NCBI RefSeq assembly: GCF_008086045.1
Contig: NZ_VSEY01000006.1
Coordinates: forward strand, 1 to 64,000
From: Nonomuraea sp. PA05
GTDB taxonomy: Bacteria > Actinomycetota > Actinomycetes > Streptosporangiales > Streptosporangiaceae
Direction of reading: 5' to 3'
Length of the DNA: 64,000 nucleotides
Notes under the pieces: generated by a model
Told to the model about the DNA's origin: nothing
The model's database searches: none
The model's input: only the letters and a program-made list of their open reading frames with translations
In this document: positions 40,249-48,141 of the stretch, one piece after another
How the letters are laid out: each line of letters opens with the position of its first letter
How positions within the stretch are numbered: the stretch's first letter is position 1
Position numbers and translations under genes: made by a program

Positions 40249-42780
40249 TTGACAGGGGACAACCTTCCGGATAAACCACGACGAAGAAAGGTGCCCTGGG
40301 CGGCTCCGGTGTCCGCCGGACTGGCGGCCGCCGCCGCGAGTGTGCTGGCCGCGTCCGTGGAGTGGGAGATCCCGCCCGCCGCCAAGGTCGGCGTGACCGC
40401 CGCCGCGGCCCTGCTCGTCGGCCTGACCACCTGGGCCACCACCGAGTCGCGCGCCGCCGCCAAGAGCCGGCCCCGATCAGAGCCCGGCCCGCTGGCGCCC
40501 GACCAGTGGCCGCCCGTGCCCGAGCACTTCACCGGCCGCGCCGAGGCGCTGTCCGAGCTGCGCGGGGTGTTCGCCGCCCGGCGCAAGGCCTCCGACCTCG
40601 CGCCGCCGCTGGTCGTCTCCGTCTACGGGCGGGGCGGCGTCGGCAAGTCGGCGCTGATGACCAGGTTCGGCCAGGAGGTGGCCGGCTGGTTCCCCGATGG
40701 CCGGCTCTACGCCGACCTGCGCGGCGGCGTGGACGCGCCGGTGCGGCCCGACGAGGTGCTGATCGGCTTCCTGCGGGCCCTGGACGTGCGCCTGACCACC
40801 GACCCCGGCGGCCTGGAGGAGCTGCGCAAGCTCTGGCTGACCTGGACCAAGGGCCGCAGGATCCTCATCGGCCTGGACAACGCGCACGACGCCGAGCAGG
40901 TCAAGCCGCTCATCCCCGCCGAGCCGGGCTGCGCGGTGCTGGTCACCTCGCGCGCCCCGCTGTTCCTGAACGGCACGCACGACACGCGGCTCGGCGAGTT
41001 CAGCGAGGCGCACGGGGTGGAGCTGCTGGCCAGGCTGGCCGGCGGGGCCAGGGTCGTGGACGACCTGGAGGCCGCCAAGGAGGTCGTGCGGCTGTGCGAC
41101 TACCTGCCGCTGGCGATCAACATCTGCGGCGGCCGGCTGGCCACCCGCGAGCAGTGGACGATGCGCGAGATGGCGGGCCGGCTGGCCGACACGCGGCGCA
41201 TCCTCGACATGCTGGAAGTCGCGCCCACGGTGGACAAGAGCGTGCGCGCCTCCGTGCAGCTCAGCTACGACGACTGCACCGGCATGCAGCGCCGCCTGCT
41301 GCGCCTGCTCAGCGCGCTGACCTCCCCGGACGTGCCCGGCTGGGTGGCCGGCGAGCTGCTCGACATCTCCGGCCTGGACGGCGCCGACCAGCTCGAAGCG
41401 CTCATGGACGCTCAGCTCGCCGAGTGCTCGGGCACCGACCAGACCGGCACCATGCGCTACCGCCTGCACGACCTGGTCCGGGTCTTCGCCGCCGAGCTGG
41501 CCGGCCACGACGAGGACGAGCGGCGCAGGGCCGCCATCGAGCGCGTGCTCTACGGCTACCGCCGCCGCGCCGAGACGGCGGCGCAGAACCGCTGGCCGCA
41601 GGACTGGAGCAGGGGCGGCCGGCGGGCCAGCGCCGACGGGCAGCTCGGGGCGGGCGACTGGCTCAACGCCGAACGGCTCTCCCTCATCGCCATGATCCAC
41701 CTGGCCCACCAGCTCCGGCTCTGGGAGCTGACGTGGGGGCTGGCCAGGGCGTTCTGCTCGCTGTGCCACTCGCTGCGCGCGTACTGGGCCGACTGGGTGG
41801 CCGTGGCGGAGCTGGGCTGCGAGGCCGCGGAGAAGACCGGCGACCGCCGCTCGCTGGCCATCGCGCTGCTCGACGCCGCCGCCGTGCACGGCGGGCTGGG
41901 CCTGCGCGAGCGCGGGCTGGCGGAGTCGGAGCGGGCGCTGGCGCTCTTCACCGAGCTGGGCGAGACCTGGTGGGCGGCCAGGGCCATGCGCACGATCGGC
42001 ATGACCCTGTTCAGCGACGGCCACCTGGACCGCGCGCAGGACTTCCTGATCGGAGCCATCACCGGGTTCAAGGGCGAGGACGACCTGTGGTGGATGGCCC
42101 GCACCCAGCGCAACCTGGCCGAGATGCGGATGGCGGAGCGGCGGCCCGAGGAGGCCAGGGAGCTGCTGGAGGACGCCCTGGAGATCTTCAAGCGGGAGGG
42201 CAACCGCTACTCCGAGGCCCAGACCCTGCGCGTCTACGGCGAGGTGCTGGCCGCCCAGGCGCGTGGCGAGCACCGCGACGGCGACCACCGGCTGGCCGCC
42301 AACCTGTTCACCAGGGCGGGCTTCAGCCTCGACCGGGCCGGCGAGATGTTCAAGCAGCGCGGGGAGCTGTGGGAGGAGGCGCGCTGCCTGCGGGCCGCCG
42401 GCGAGGTGGGCGATCCGGACAACGGGCTGCGCGAGCTCGACTACGTCCGGCGGGCCGAGGAGATCCTGGTCGCGCTGGGCGACTCGTGGGGGGTGGCCAG
42501 GAACGCGGTGTCGGCCGGGCGGGCGCTGGCCAGGCTCGGGCGGATCGAGGAATCCGAGCAGGAGCTGCGCCGGGCGGTGCGGGAGTTCGCGGAGCTGGAG
42601 GACCGGTGGTGGATGGCCAGGAGCCTGCGCTACCTCGGCGAGGCGCACCTGGACGCGGGCGGGCGCGGGGCCGCGGTGCAGCCGCTGGAGCAGGCCAGGG
42701 AGATCTACCGCAGCCTCGGGAACGAGGCCGGCATGCGCAGGACGCTGGAGCTCCTGCGGCGCGCCGCCCCGTCTGCCTGA
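40249..42780 (+). CDS. Membrane-anchored STAND NTPase with NB-ARC and TPR domains
   Basis: 843 residues from the TTG at 40249, with AAAGGGGGTG 6 nt upstream; earlier in-frame starts lie inside the terminator. Two hydrophobic segments at about residues 17-35 and 45-62 form an N-terminal hairpin in the membrane. The NB-ARC ATPase has P-loop GRGGVGKS at 127-134, Walker B ILIGLDNAH, the CAVLVTSR sensor and LPLAINICGGRLA. After a winged-helix part, about eight TPR-like repeats fill the C-terminal half (ARAMRTIGMTLFSDGHLDRAQDFL and similar). There is no DNA-binding domain. It is likely a signalling or scaffold switch held at the membrane; its partner is unknown. Confidence 0.88.
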   Translation: MTGDNLPDKPRRRKVPWAAPVSAGLAAAAASVLAASVEWEIPPAAKVGVTAAAALLVGLTTWATTESRAAAKSRPRSEPGPLAPDQWPPVPEHFTGRAEALSELRGVFAARRKASDLAPPLVVSVYGRGGVGKSALMTRFGQEVAGWFPDGRLYADLRGGVDAPVRPDEVLIGFLRALDVRLTTDPGGLEELRKLWLTWTKGRRILIGLDNAHDAEQVKPLIPAEPGCAVLVTSRAPLFLNGTHDTRLGEFSEAHGVELLARLAGGARVVDDLEAAKEVVRLCDYLPLAINICGGRLATREQWTMREMAGRLADTRRILDMLEVAPTVDKSVRASVQLSYDDCTGMQRRLLRLLSALTSPDVPGWVAGELLDISGLDGADQLEALMDAQLAECSGTDQTGTMRYRLHDLVRVFAAELAGHDEDERRRAAIERVLYGYRRRAETAAQNRWPQDWSRGGRRASADGQLGAGDWLNAERLSLIAMIHLAHQLRLWELTWGLARAFCSLCHSLRAYWADWVAVAELGCEAAEKTGDRRSLAIALLDAAAVHGGLGLRERGLAESERALALFTELGETWWAARAMRTIGMTLFSDGHLDRAQDFLIGAITGFKGEDDLWWMARTQRNLAEMRMAERRPEEARELLEDALEIFKREGNRYSEAQTLRVYGEVLAAQARGEHRDGDHRLAANLFTRAGFSLDRAGEMFKQRGELWEEARCLRAAGEVGDPDNGLRELDYVRRAEEILVALGDSWGVARNAVSAGRALARLGRIEESEQELRRAVREFAELEDRWWMARSLRYLGEAHLDAGGRGAAVQPLEQAREIYRSLGNEAGMRRTLELLRRAAPSA

Positions 42781-42786
42781 GCAGTT

Positions 42787-43659
42787 TCATGTGAGGGGTG
42801 AGCGCAACAGCTCCCCGGCCGCCTGCCTGGCCTGGAGGATGCTCTCCTCGAACAGCTTGCGTACGTGAGCCGCCTGGTCCGACAACTCCCTGATCCGCTC
42901 GTGCGCCAGCTCGTCCCGTACGGTCTCGGCGAGGAGCTGCTGGTACTCCGGGGTCTTGGCGGCCAGCTTCTCCAGCCGGGTGTGCGCGTGGTACACCTTG
43001 TCCGCCTTGAGCACCTGTTTGGCGTACTTCTCCAGGTGGCGCACCCGCTGGGAGAGCGACGTCCAGGCGGCGTCCAGCGCGCTGGTGTACGGCTTGAACG
43101 CGTCCTCCATGCCCGGCGGCAGCTCGCGTGGGATGATCTTGCCGTGCTCGGCGTGCATCGACGACAGCTTCCGCAGCCTGGTGGCGATCTGCCAGATCTC
43201 CTCCGGCAGCGACACCTGGTTGTCGATGCTGTCGATCAGCCCCGCCTTGTGCACCGCCGAGGCCATGATCGCCTCGACCGCGTTCTGCGCGCGGCGCAGG
43301 AGCTGCTGGCAGGGATAGTCGAGGTCCTCCGGCAGGATGTACTGGTTGGCGTGCTCCCTGGCGAGGCGGAGTCTTCGCTTGGTCGATCTGTAGGTGCTGT
43401 CCATCGCCATCCACCGGATGAGGACGATGAGGCCGACTCCCATGCTCGCGATGAAGAAGTATTCCGGGCCGGCCACGAACATGAGGAACATCAGGAAGGC
43501 CGGCAGGACGAAGAGCAGGGCGGGGTTGCGGGTCGTGTCCATTCGCGCGCCCGATCGAGCCATGCGGAGAATGTGCGGACTCGACCGCAGCTCGACCGAG
43601 ATCTCCGGGTGCAGCGATGGATCGATCACCAGCCGTGGAGGCAGAGCACGTGGATCCAT
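42787..43659 (-). CDS. Membrane protein with long coiled-coil cytoplasmic region
   Basis: 290 residues. Two adjacent membrane helices at about 48-85 (ALLFVLPAFLMFLMFV, then FFIASMGVGLIVLIRWMAM) are followed by about 200 residues of charged helices: STKRRLRLAREHANQYILPEDLDYPCQQLLRRAQNAVEAIMAS, later WTSLSQRVRHLEKYAKQVLKADKVYHAHTRLEKLAAKTPEYQQLLAETVRDELAHERIRELSDQAAHVRKLF. No family is recognised. The start is not firm, as no ribosome site is visible and the first 40 residues may be partly untranslated. It converges on the NB-ARC gene with a 6-bp gap. Confidence 0.78.
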   Translation of the reverse strand: MDPRALPPRLVIDPSLHPEISVELRSSPHILRMARSGARMDTTRNPALLFVLPAFLMFLMFVAGPEYFFIASMGVGLIVLIRWMAMDSTYRSTKRRLRLAREHANQYILPEDLDYPCQQLLRRAQNAVEAIMASAVHKAGLIDSIDNQVSLPEEIWQIATRLRKLSSMHAEHGKIIPRELPPGMEDAFKPYTSALDAAWTSLSQRVRHLEKYAKQVLKADKVYHAHTRLEKLAAKTPEYQQLLAETVRDELAHERIRELSDQAAHVRKLFEESILQARQAAGELLRSPLT

Positions 43660-43723
43660 ACGTTCATGCTGCGTTATGAACCGCGAATCCGCTCATAGTT
43701 GAGGGACATATAGGGTCGTAATA

Positions 43724-44515
43724 ATGAGTGAGACGACGAGGTGGATCGATCTGGAAGGCGCGGTCAACGCGCGTGACCTGGGCGGATTGCCGACGAGCGA
43801 CGGTGGCCTCACCCGTCGCGGGCAGATCTTCCGCGCCGACAACCTGCAAGGGCTGACAGCCGCGGACGTGGCGCTGCTGGTGGGCGAGCTGAAGCTGCGG
43901 CATGTGGTGGACCTGCGCTCGAACGCCGAGGTGTCGCTGGAGGGGCCGGGGCCGCTGACCCGGGTGCCCGAGGTGCGCCACCACCATCTGACGCTGTTCG
44001 CGGAGGGCGGCCGGCACACCGACGTGGAGGCCGACACCATCGACGGCGACCGGGTGCTGCCCTGGGCGGAGCGGGTGGTGGACGAGGAGCTCCGGGTGAC
44101 CGGCTTCTACTTCGGCTACCTGCGCGACCGGCCGGACGCCGTGGTGGCGGCCCTGCGGGCGATGGCGCTGAGCGACGGCGCGTCCCTGGTGCACTGCGCG
44201 GCCGGCAAGGACCGCACCGGGGTGCTGTCGGCGCTGGCGCTGGAGCTGGCCGGGGCGACCAGGGAGGCGATCGTCGAGGACTACGTGGTCACGGGCGAGC
44301 GGCTGGAGCTGATACTCAAGCGGCTGCGGGGCAGCGACACCTACCGCGACGACCTCGACTCCCGCCCGGCCGACGACCACATGCCCAGGGCGCGGTACAT
44401 CGAGCAGTTCCTCGGCGTGCTCGACGACCGCTTCGGCGGGCCGCTGGGCTGGCTGTCACGCAACGGCTGGACGGACGAGGACACCGCCGCGATGCGCGCC
44501 CGCCTGCGCGGCTGA
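43724..44515 (+). CDS. Tyrosine/lipid-phosphatase-like protein (Y_phosphatase3 family)
   Basis: 263 residues. The N-terminal signature GAVNARDLGGLPTSDGGLTRRGQIFRADNLQGLTAADVALL is typical of the Y_phosphatase3 group. The catalytic P-loop is HCAAGKDRTG with Cys158 and Arg164; the general-acid Asp probably lies near LRDRPD or in the DVEAD loop. Such enzymes (as MptpB) dephosphorylate phosphotyrosine, phosphoserine or phosphoinositides. There is no secretion signal, so it probably acts in the cell. The start ATG has AGGG upstream. Confidence 0.92.
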   Translation: MSETTRWIDLEGAVNARDLGGLPTSDGGLTRRGQIFRADNLQGLTAADVALLVGELKLRHVVDLRSNAEVSLEGPGPLTRVPEVRHHHLTLFAEGGRHTDVEADTIDGDRVLPWAERVVDEELRVTGFYFGYLRDRPDAVVAALRAMALSDGASLVHCAAGKDRTGVLSALALELAGATREAIVEDYVVTGERLELILKRLRGSDTYRDDLDSRPADDHMPRARYIEQFLGVLDDRFGGPLGWLSRNGWTDEDTAAMRARLRG

Positions 44516-44543
44516 CCCCCCATGAGTCGAGCTGTGAATCGAG

Positions 44544-45587
44544 CTAGGAATCGAGGTGGACGACGATCCGCTCGGTCGCGGACAGGCGCGCCGCCTCGAT
44601 GACCGCCAGCACGTCCACCGCGCTCTCCGGATCGACGGGCGGCGCCGCGCCCTCGCGCAGCGCCGCCGCCACGCCCCGGTAGAAGTCGAGGTACGCCCCC
44701 GGCTCCGTGCGCACGATCTCGCGGTCGTCCTCCGTGCCCAGCACGCCCCAGCGGTCCTCCACGTCGTCGCCGAACCCCGGCGAATCGGGCGTCATCCCCG
44801 CCCTGAGCCGCTCCTCCTGCACGTCCATCCCGTACTTGACGAAGCCGGCGGCCGAGCCCAGCACCCGGAAGCGCGGCCCGAGCCGGGCGGCCATCGAGCT
44901 GGCCCACAGGTGCGAGCGGGCGCCGCTCGCGTGGGTGAGCGCGATGAACGTGTCGTCGTCGGCCGAGACCTGCGCACGGCGGACGTCGCTCTCGCAGTAG
45001 ACCTCGCGTACCGGCCCGAGGAGCTGCACGGCCTGGTCGACGAGGTGGCTGCCCAGGTCGTACAGCAGGCCGCCGACCTCCTCGGGGCCGCCGGACTCCC
45101 GCCAGCCGCCCTTCGGCGCCGGCCGCCAGCGCTCGAACCTCGACTCGAACCGCAGCACGTCGCCCAGCCGGCCCTCGCCGGCCAGCCTGCGCACGGTGCG
45201 GAAGTCGCCGTCCCAGCGCCGGTTGTGGAACACGGTGAGCAGGACGTCGCGCTCCTTGGCCAGCCGCACCAGCTCGCGGCCCTCCTCGGCGGTCCTGGCC
45301 AGCGGCTTGTCCACGACGACGGGCAGGCCCGCGTCGAGGGCGGCGGCCGCGGTGGCCACGTGCGTCCTGTTGGGCGAGGCGACCACGACCAGGTCGCACC
45401 GCTCCCACAGGTCACGCACGTCGGCCACCCCGGCCGCGCCGTACCGGCCGGCCACCTCGGCCTGGCGATCGGGATTCCTGGTGACCACGGCCACCAGGGA
45501 CAGGCCGGGAGTGGCGGCGATCAGCGGGGCGTGGAAGTACGCCCCAGCGGTGCCGTAGCCGACGAGGCCGACGCGAATCTCACTCAT
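44544..45587 (-). CDS. Gfo/Idh/MocA-family NAD(P)-dependent oxidoreductase
   Basis: 347 residues from the ATG at 45587. Rossmann motif VGLVGYGTAGAYFHAPL at residues 6-22; the dinucleotide-domain end VVASPNRTHVATAAAALDAGLPVVVDKPLA carries the family's EKP-like motif as DKP. The C-terminal catalytic domain has GGLLYDLGSHLVDQAV, with the conserved GxHxxD arrangement. Substrates are usually sugars or inositols (oxidation at a ring carbon). It resembles the YhhX/oxidoreductase branch. The gene converges on the phosphatase, 28 bp apart. Confidence 0.93.
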   Translation of the reverse strand: MSEIRVGLVGYGTAGAYFHAPLIAATPGLSLVAVVTRNPDRQAEVAGRYGAAGVADVRDLWERCDLVVVASPNRTHVATAAAALDAGLPVVVDKPLARTAEEGRELVRLAKERDVLLTVFHNRRWDGDFRTVRRLAGEGRLGDVLRFESRFERWRPAPKGGWRESGGPEEVGGLLYDLGSHLVDQAVQLLGPVREVYCESDVRRAQVSADDDTFIALTHASGARSHLWASSMAARLGPRFRVLGSAAGFVKYGMDVQEERLRAGMTPDSPGFGDDVEDRWGVLGTEDDREIVRTEPGAYLDFYRGVAAALREGAAPPVDPESAVDVLAVIEAARLSATERIVVHLDS

Positions 45588-45613
45588 CGACCCAGCGTAT
45601 CGAGGGGTGGCCG

Positions 45614-46513
45614 CTATTCGTCGTCGCGCTCGGCCAGGAAGCGCTCGAACTGGGCGGCCAGCTCGTCGCCCGTGGGCATGGGGGTGGTCTCGGCCATCAG
45701 GTTCTCGCGCTCGGCGCCCGCGGCGAACGCGTCGTACTGTTGCTCCAGCCCGCTGATGGCGGTGGACAGCTCGCTGGATGCCCGGATCTGCTCCTCGATC
45801 TCCGTCGTCGTACGGCGGGCCGCGTCGCGCAGCGCGTCCATCGGGAACACCAGCCCCGTCCCCCGCGTCACGGCCTCCAGCCCGCTCACCGCGGCGGTCG
45901 GGTACTCCGCCTGCGACAGGTAGTGCGGCACGTGCACCGCGTAGCCCAGCGCGTCGTGGCCCTGCGCCCCGAGCCGCAGCTCCAGCAGCGCGGCGACGCT
46001 GCCTGGCACCTGGACCCGCCCGAACGCGCTGGTCTGCGCGTTGATCAGCTCCGGCCTGCTGGCGTGCATCGTGATGCCGAGCGGGCGGGTGTGCGGCACG
46101 GCCATCGGGATGCCGTGCAACGTCACCAGCTTGCTCACCTTGAGCTGCGCCACCAGCGCCCCGACGGCCTTGGTGAACAGCTCCCACTCACGGTCGGGCT
46201 CGGGCCCGCTCATCACCAGGAACTGCGTCCCCGTCGAGTCCTTGGCGACATGAACGGCCAGCTCGGGGCTCTCGCACTCCATCCACCGGTCGGTGTCGAA
46301 CGTCATGATGGGTCGCCGCGACCGGTAGTCGAGCAGCCGGTCCACGTCGAACGTCGCCACGACCCGGTGCTCCAGCTCGGCCAGCAGGTGGCCCACTGCC
46401 AGCCGTCCGGCCGAGCCCGCGTCGACGAAGCCGTCGAAGTGGTACAGCAACACCGGATCGGCAAGCTCGGGCGCGTCGGCTGCGAGCTCGTAGAGATCCT
46501 TCGGGTCGAACAC
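45614..46513 (-). CDS. PAC2-family protein (proteasome-assembly-chaperone fold)
   Basis: 299 residues from the GTG at 46513; AAAGG is about 11 nt upstream. The PAC2 fold is suggested by PVLLYHFDGFVDAGSAGRLAVGHLL, then LDYRSRRPIMTFDTDRW, LLLSGPEPD-like FLVMSGPEPDREWELF, VTLHGIPMAVPHTRP and GYAVHVPHYLSQAEYPTAAVSGLEAV. The C-terminus has an amphipathic helical tail (EIEEQIRASSELSTAISGLEQQYDAFAAG). Actinobacterial members are conserved, possibly with proteasome or carboxylate-amine-ligase related roles, but the function is not settled. It is followed 26 bp later by the Gfo/Idh gene. Confidence 0.9.
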   Translation of the reverse strand: MFDPKDLYELAADAPELADPVLLYHFDGFVDAGSAGRLAVGHLLAELEHRVVATFDVDRLLDYRSRRPIMTFDTDRWMECESPELAVHVAKDSTGTQFLVMSGPEPDREWELFTKAVGALVAQLKVSKLVTLHGIPMAVPHTRPLGITMHASRPELINAQTSAFGRVQVPGSVAALLELRLGAQGHDALGYAVHVPHYLSQAEYPTAAVSGLEAVTRGTGLVFPMDALRDAARRTTTEIEEQIRASSELSTAISGLEQQYDAFAAGAERENLMAETTPMPTGDELAAQFERFLAERDDE

Positions 46514-46607
46514 GGTTAAACAGCCTTTCCCTAGGTACTCTTCTCCAGAACCTACGGCGGGTCGTATCGATTCCGCGCACGGCACCCTATCGAGGGACAA
46601 TGAACCC

Positions 46608-46998
46608 ATGGACGGGGATCCAGGGCTGGATGAGTTCGCCACCGAGCTGTTCGACCTGGCCAGGGCCGGGGGCCGAGACGATGCGCGCCTGCGTCGCCGC
46701 CGGGGCGCCGGTCGATCTGACCGACGGCAAAGGTGACACTTTGCTGATGCCGGCGGCTTATTACGGTCACGCCGAGACCGCACGCATGCTTGTAACAAGC
46801 GGCGCCGATCCGAATCGTGCCAACGACCGTGGGCAGACGCCGCTCGCGGGCGCGGTTGTCAAGAAGAAGTCTGCCGTGGTCAGAGCCCTGCTGGACGCGG
46901 GGGCCGATCCGGAGGCCGGGCAGCCGTCCGCGCTGGAGACCGCGCGAATGTTCGCAAATGACCAGTTTATCCAATGGTTCGCGCAAAGAGATTCATAG
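46608..46998 (+). pseudogene. Ankyrin-repeat protein gene, frameshifted at a G5 tract
   Basis: The N-terminal part reads MDGDPGLDEFATELFDLARAG from the ATG at 46608. The remainder (ETMRACVAAGAPVDLTDGKGDTLLMPAAYYGHAETARMLV, then SGADPNRANDRGQTPLAGAV) is in another frame. The break is at a run of five Gs (46668-46672); removing one G restores one continuous ankyrin protein of about 129 residues. About three ankyrin repeats are visible (ligand-binding scaffolds). An alternative frame-0 start at 46600 gives an unlikely first 27 residues. It is a true frameshift, a phase-variable tract or a sequencing error. Confidence 0.8.
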
Positions 46999-47026
46999 TA
47001 TGAAATAAGCATTAAAGGGCTCGAAG

Positions 47027-48073
47027 TTGCCGAGTGTGGCCTTTCGAACACTCGATAGTCATGCTGGGGGCGTGGCTACTTCTGCGCACTCCTTCAGTAG
47101 GCGACCGCTCCACATCCCTCCGTTGCCATGTCCGTTCCCGAGTGAGATCAACGCACATGCCTCGGAGGTCGACGCGGAGAGCCACGCATGGCTGGCCGCC
47201 TCACACATGCTCAACGGCGCCGACACCATCGAGCACTTCCGGCGCTCAAAGATCGGCCTGCTCGCGGCACGGACCAACCCCACCATGCCGCGGGACAGCC
47301 TCCGGTTGATCAACGACTGGTACAACTGGCTCTTCGCCTTCGACGACGCGTTCTGCGAAGGCGAGCTCATGGGGCACCGGGCCTCGGCACTGGCCCGCGC
47401 ACTGCCGCCGCTCCTGGAGATCCTCGACGGACGCCGGGAACCCGACGCCGGCGACCCGTTCGGTCTCGCACTCAACGAGCTGCTGCGCCGCATCTCCGCG
47501 TACGCCACCCCCGCCCAGGTGGACCGGTGGCGCATCACGGTGAAGGAATACCTGTTCGCCCAGATCTGGGAGGCCGCCAATCGCGAGGTGGACCTCATCC
47601 CCACCCCCGAGGACTACGTCCTCATGCGCCGCATCACCGGAGCGACCTACACCTGCTTCGCCCTCATCGACGCGGGCGGCGGCTACCGGCTGGAGGCGGA
47701 GGAGTGGCACCACCCCGACGTCCGCACCCTGTCCGACCTGGCCTGCGACCTCATCGGCTGGGACAACGACCTCCTGTCGTACGCCAAGGAGCGCGGCAAC
47801 GACAAGGCCCGGCACAACCTCGTCACGGTGCTGGCCACGCACAAGGCCCTGTCACTGCAGGACGCGCTGCACGAGGTCGCGCAGATGCACAACGACGCCA
47901 TCGCCGCGTTCCTCGACCGGCGGGCGGCACTCGAACAGTGGGCCCCGCTCCCGGTCCGCAAGTACGTACGAGGCCTCGAGCACTGGGTGCGGGGCCACAT
48001 CGCGTTCTCCCTCGGCAGTGCGCGTTACGTGCACGCCTGGCCTGACGGCACCCAGTGGCCGCAAGCCGTCTGA
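47027..48073 (+). CDS. Type I terpene synthase
   Basis: 348 residues from the TTG at 47027 (AAAGGG, 7-nt spacer); a GTG at 47072 would give a more typical N-terminus but lacks spacing. Class I motifs: acidic DDAFCEGE (Asp106, Asp107, with Glu111) and the NSE triad N247-D248-L-L-S251-Y-A-K-E255, followed by the late Arg-Tyr pair (SARYVHAW). These bind three Mg ions and the diphosphate of farnesyl- or geranyl-diphosphate. It also has the usual LPCPFPSEINAHA N-terminal motif. The product cannot be deduced. No prenyltransferase or P450 is directly adjacent; the nearest P450 is 11 kb away. Confidence 0.93.
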   Translation: MPSVAFRTLDSHAGGVATSAHSFSRRPLHIPPLPCPFPSEINAHASEVDAESHAWLAASHMLNGADTIEHFRRSKIGLLAARTNPTMPRDSLRLINDWYNWLFAFDDAFCEGELMGHRASALARALPPLLEILDGRREPDAGDPFGLALNELLRRISAYATPAQVDRWRITVKEYLFAQIWEAANREVDLIPTPEDYVLMRRITGATYTCFALIDAGGGYRLEAEEWHHPDVRTLSDLACDLIGWDNDLLSYAKERGNDKARHNLVTVLATHKALSLQDALHEVAQMHNDAIAAFLDRRAALEQWAPLPVRKYVRGLEHWVRGHIAFSLGSARYVHAWPDGTQWPQAV

Positions 48074-48141
48074 CGGTCCCCCAGGCCTGACGGCACCCCG
48101 CCGCAGGCCATCGCAGAATTCCTGAAAACGGTCCCGCAACC

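Noticed and set aside
47072..47074. GTG start for the terpene synthase
   Set aside because: It gives a typical N-terminus, but the nearest G-rich stretch is only 1 nt away; the TTG at 47027 has a better site. Kept as an alternative.
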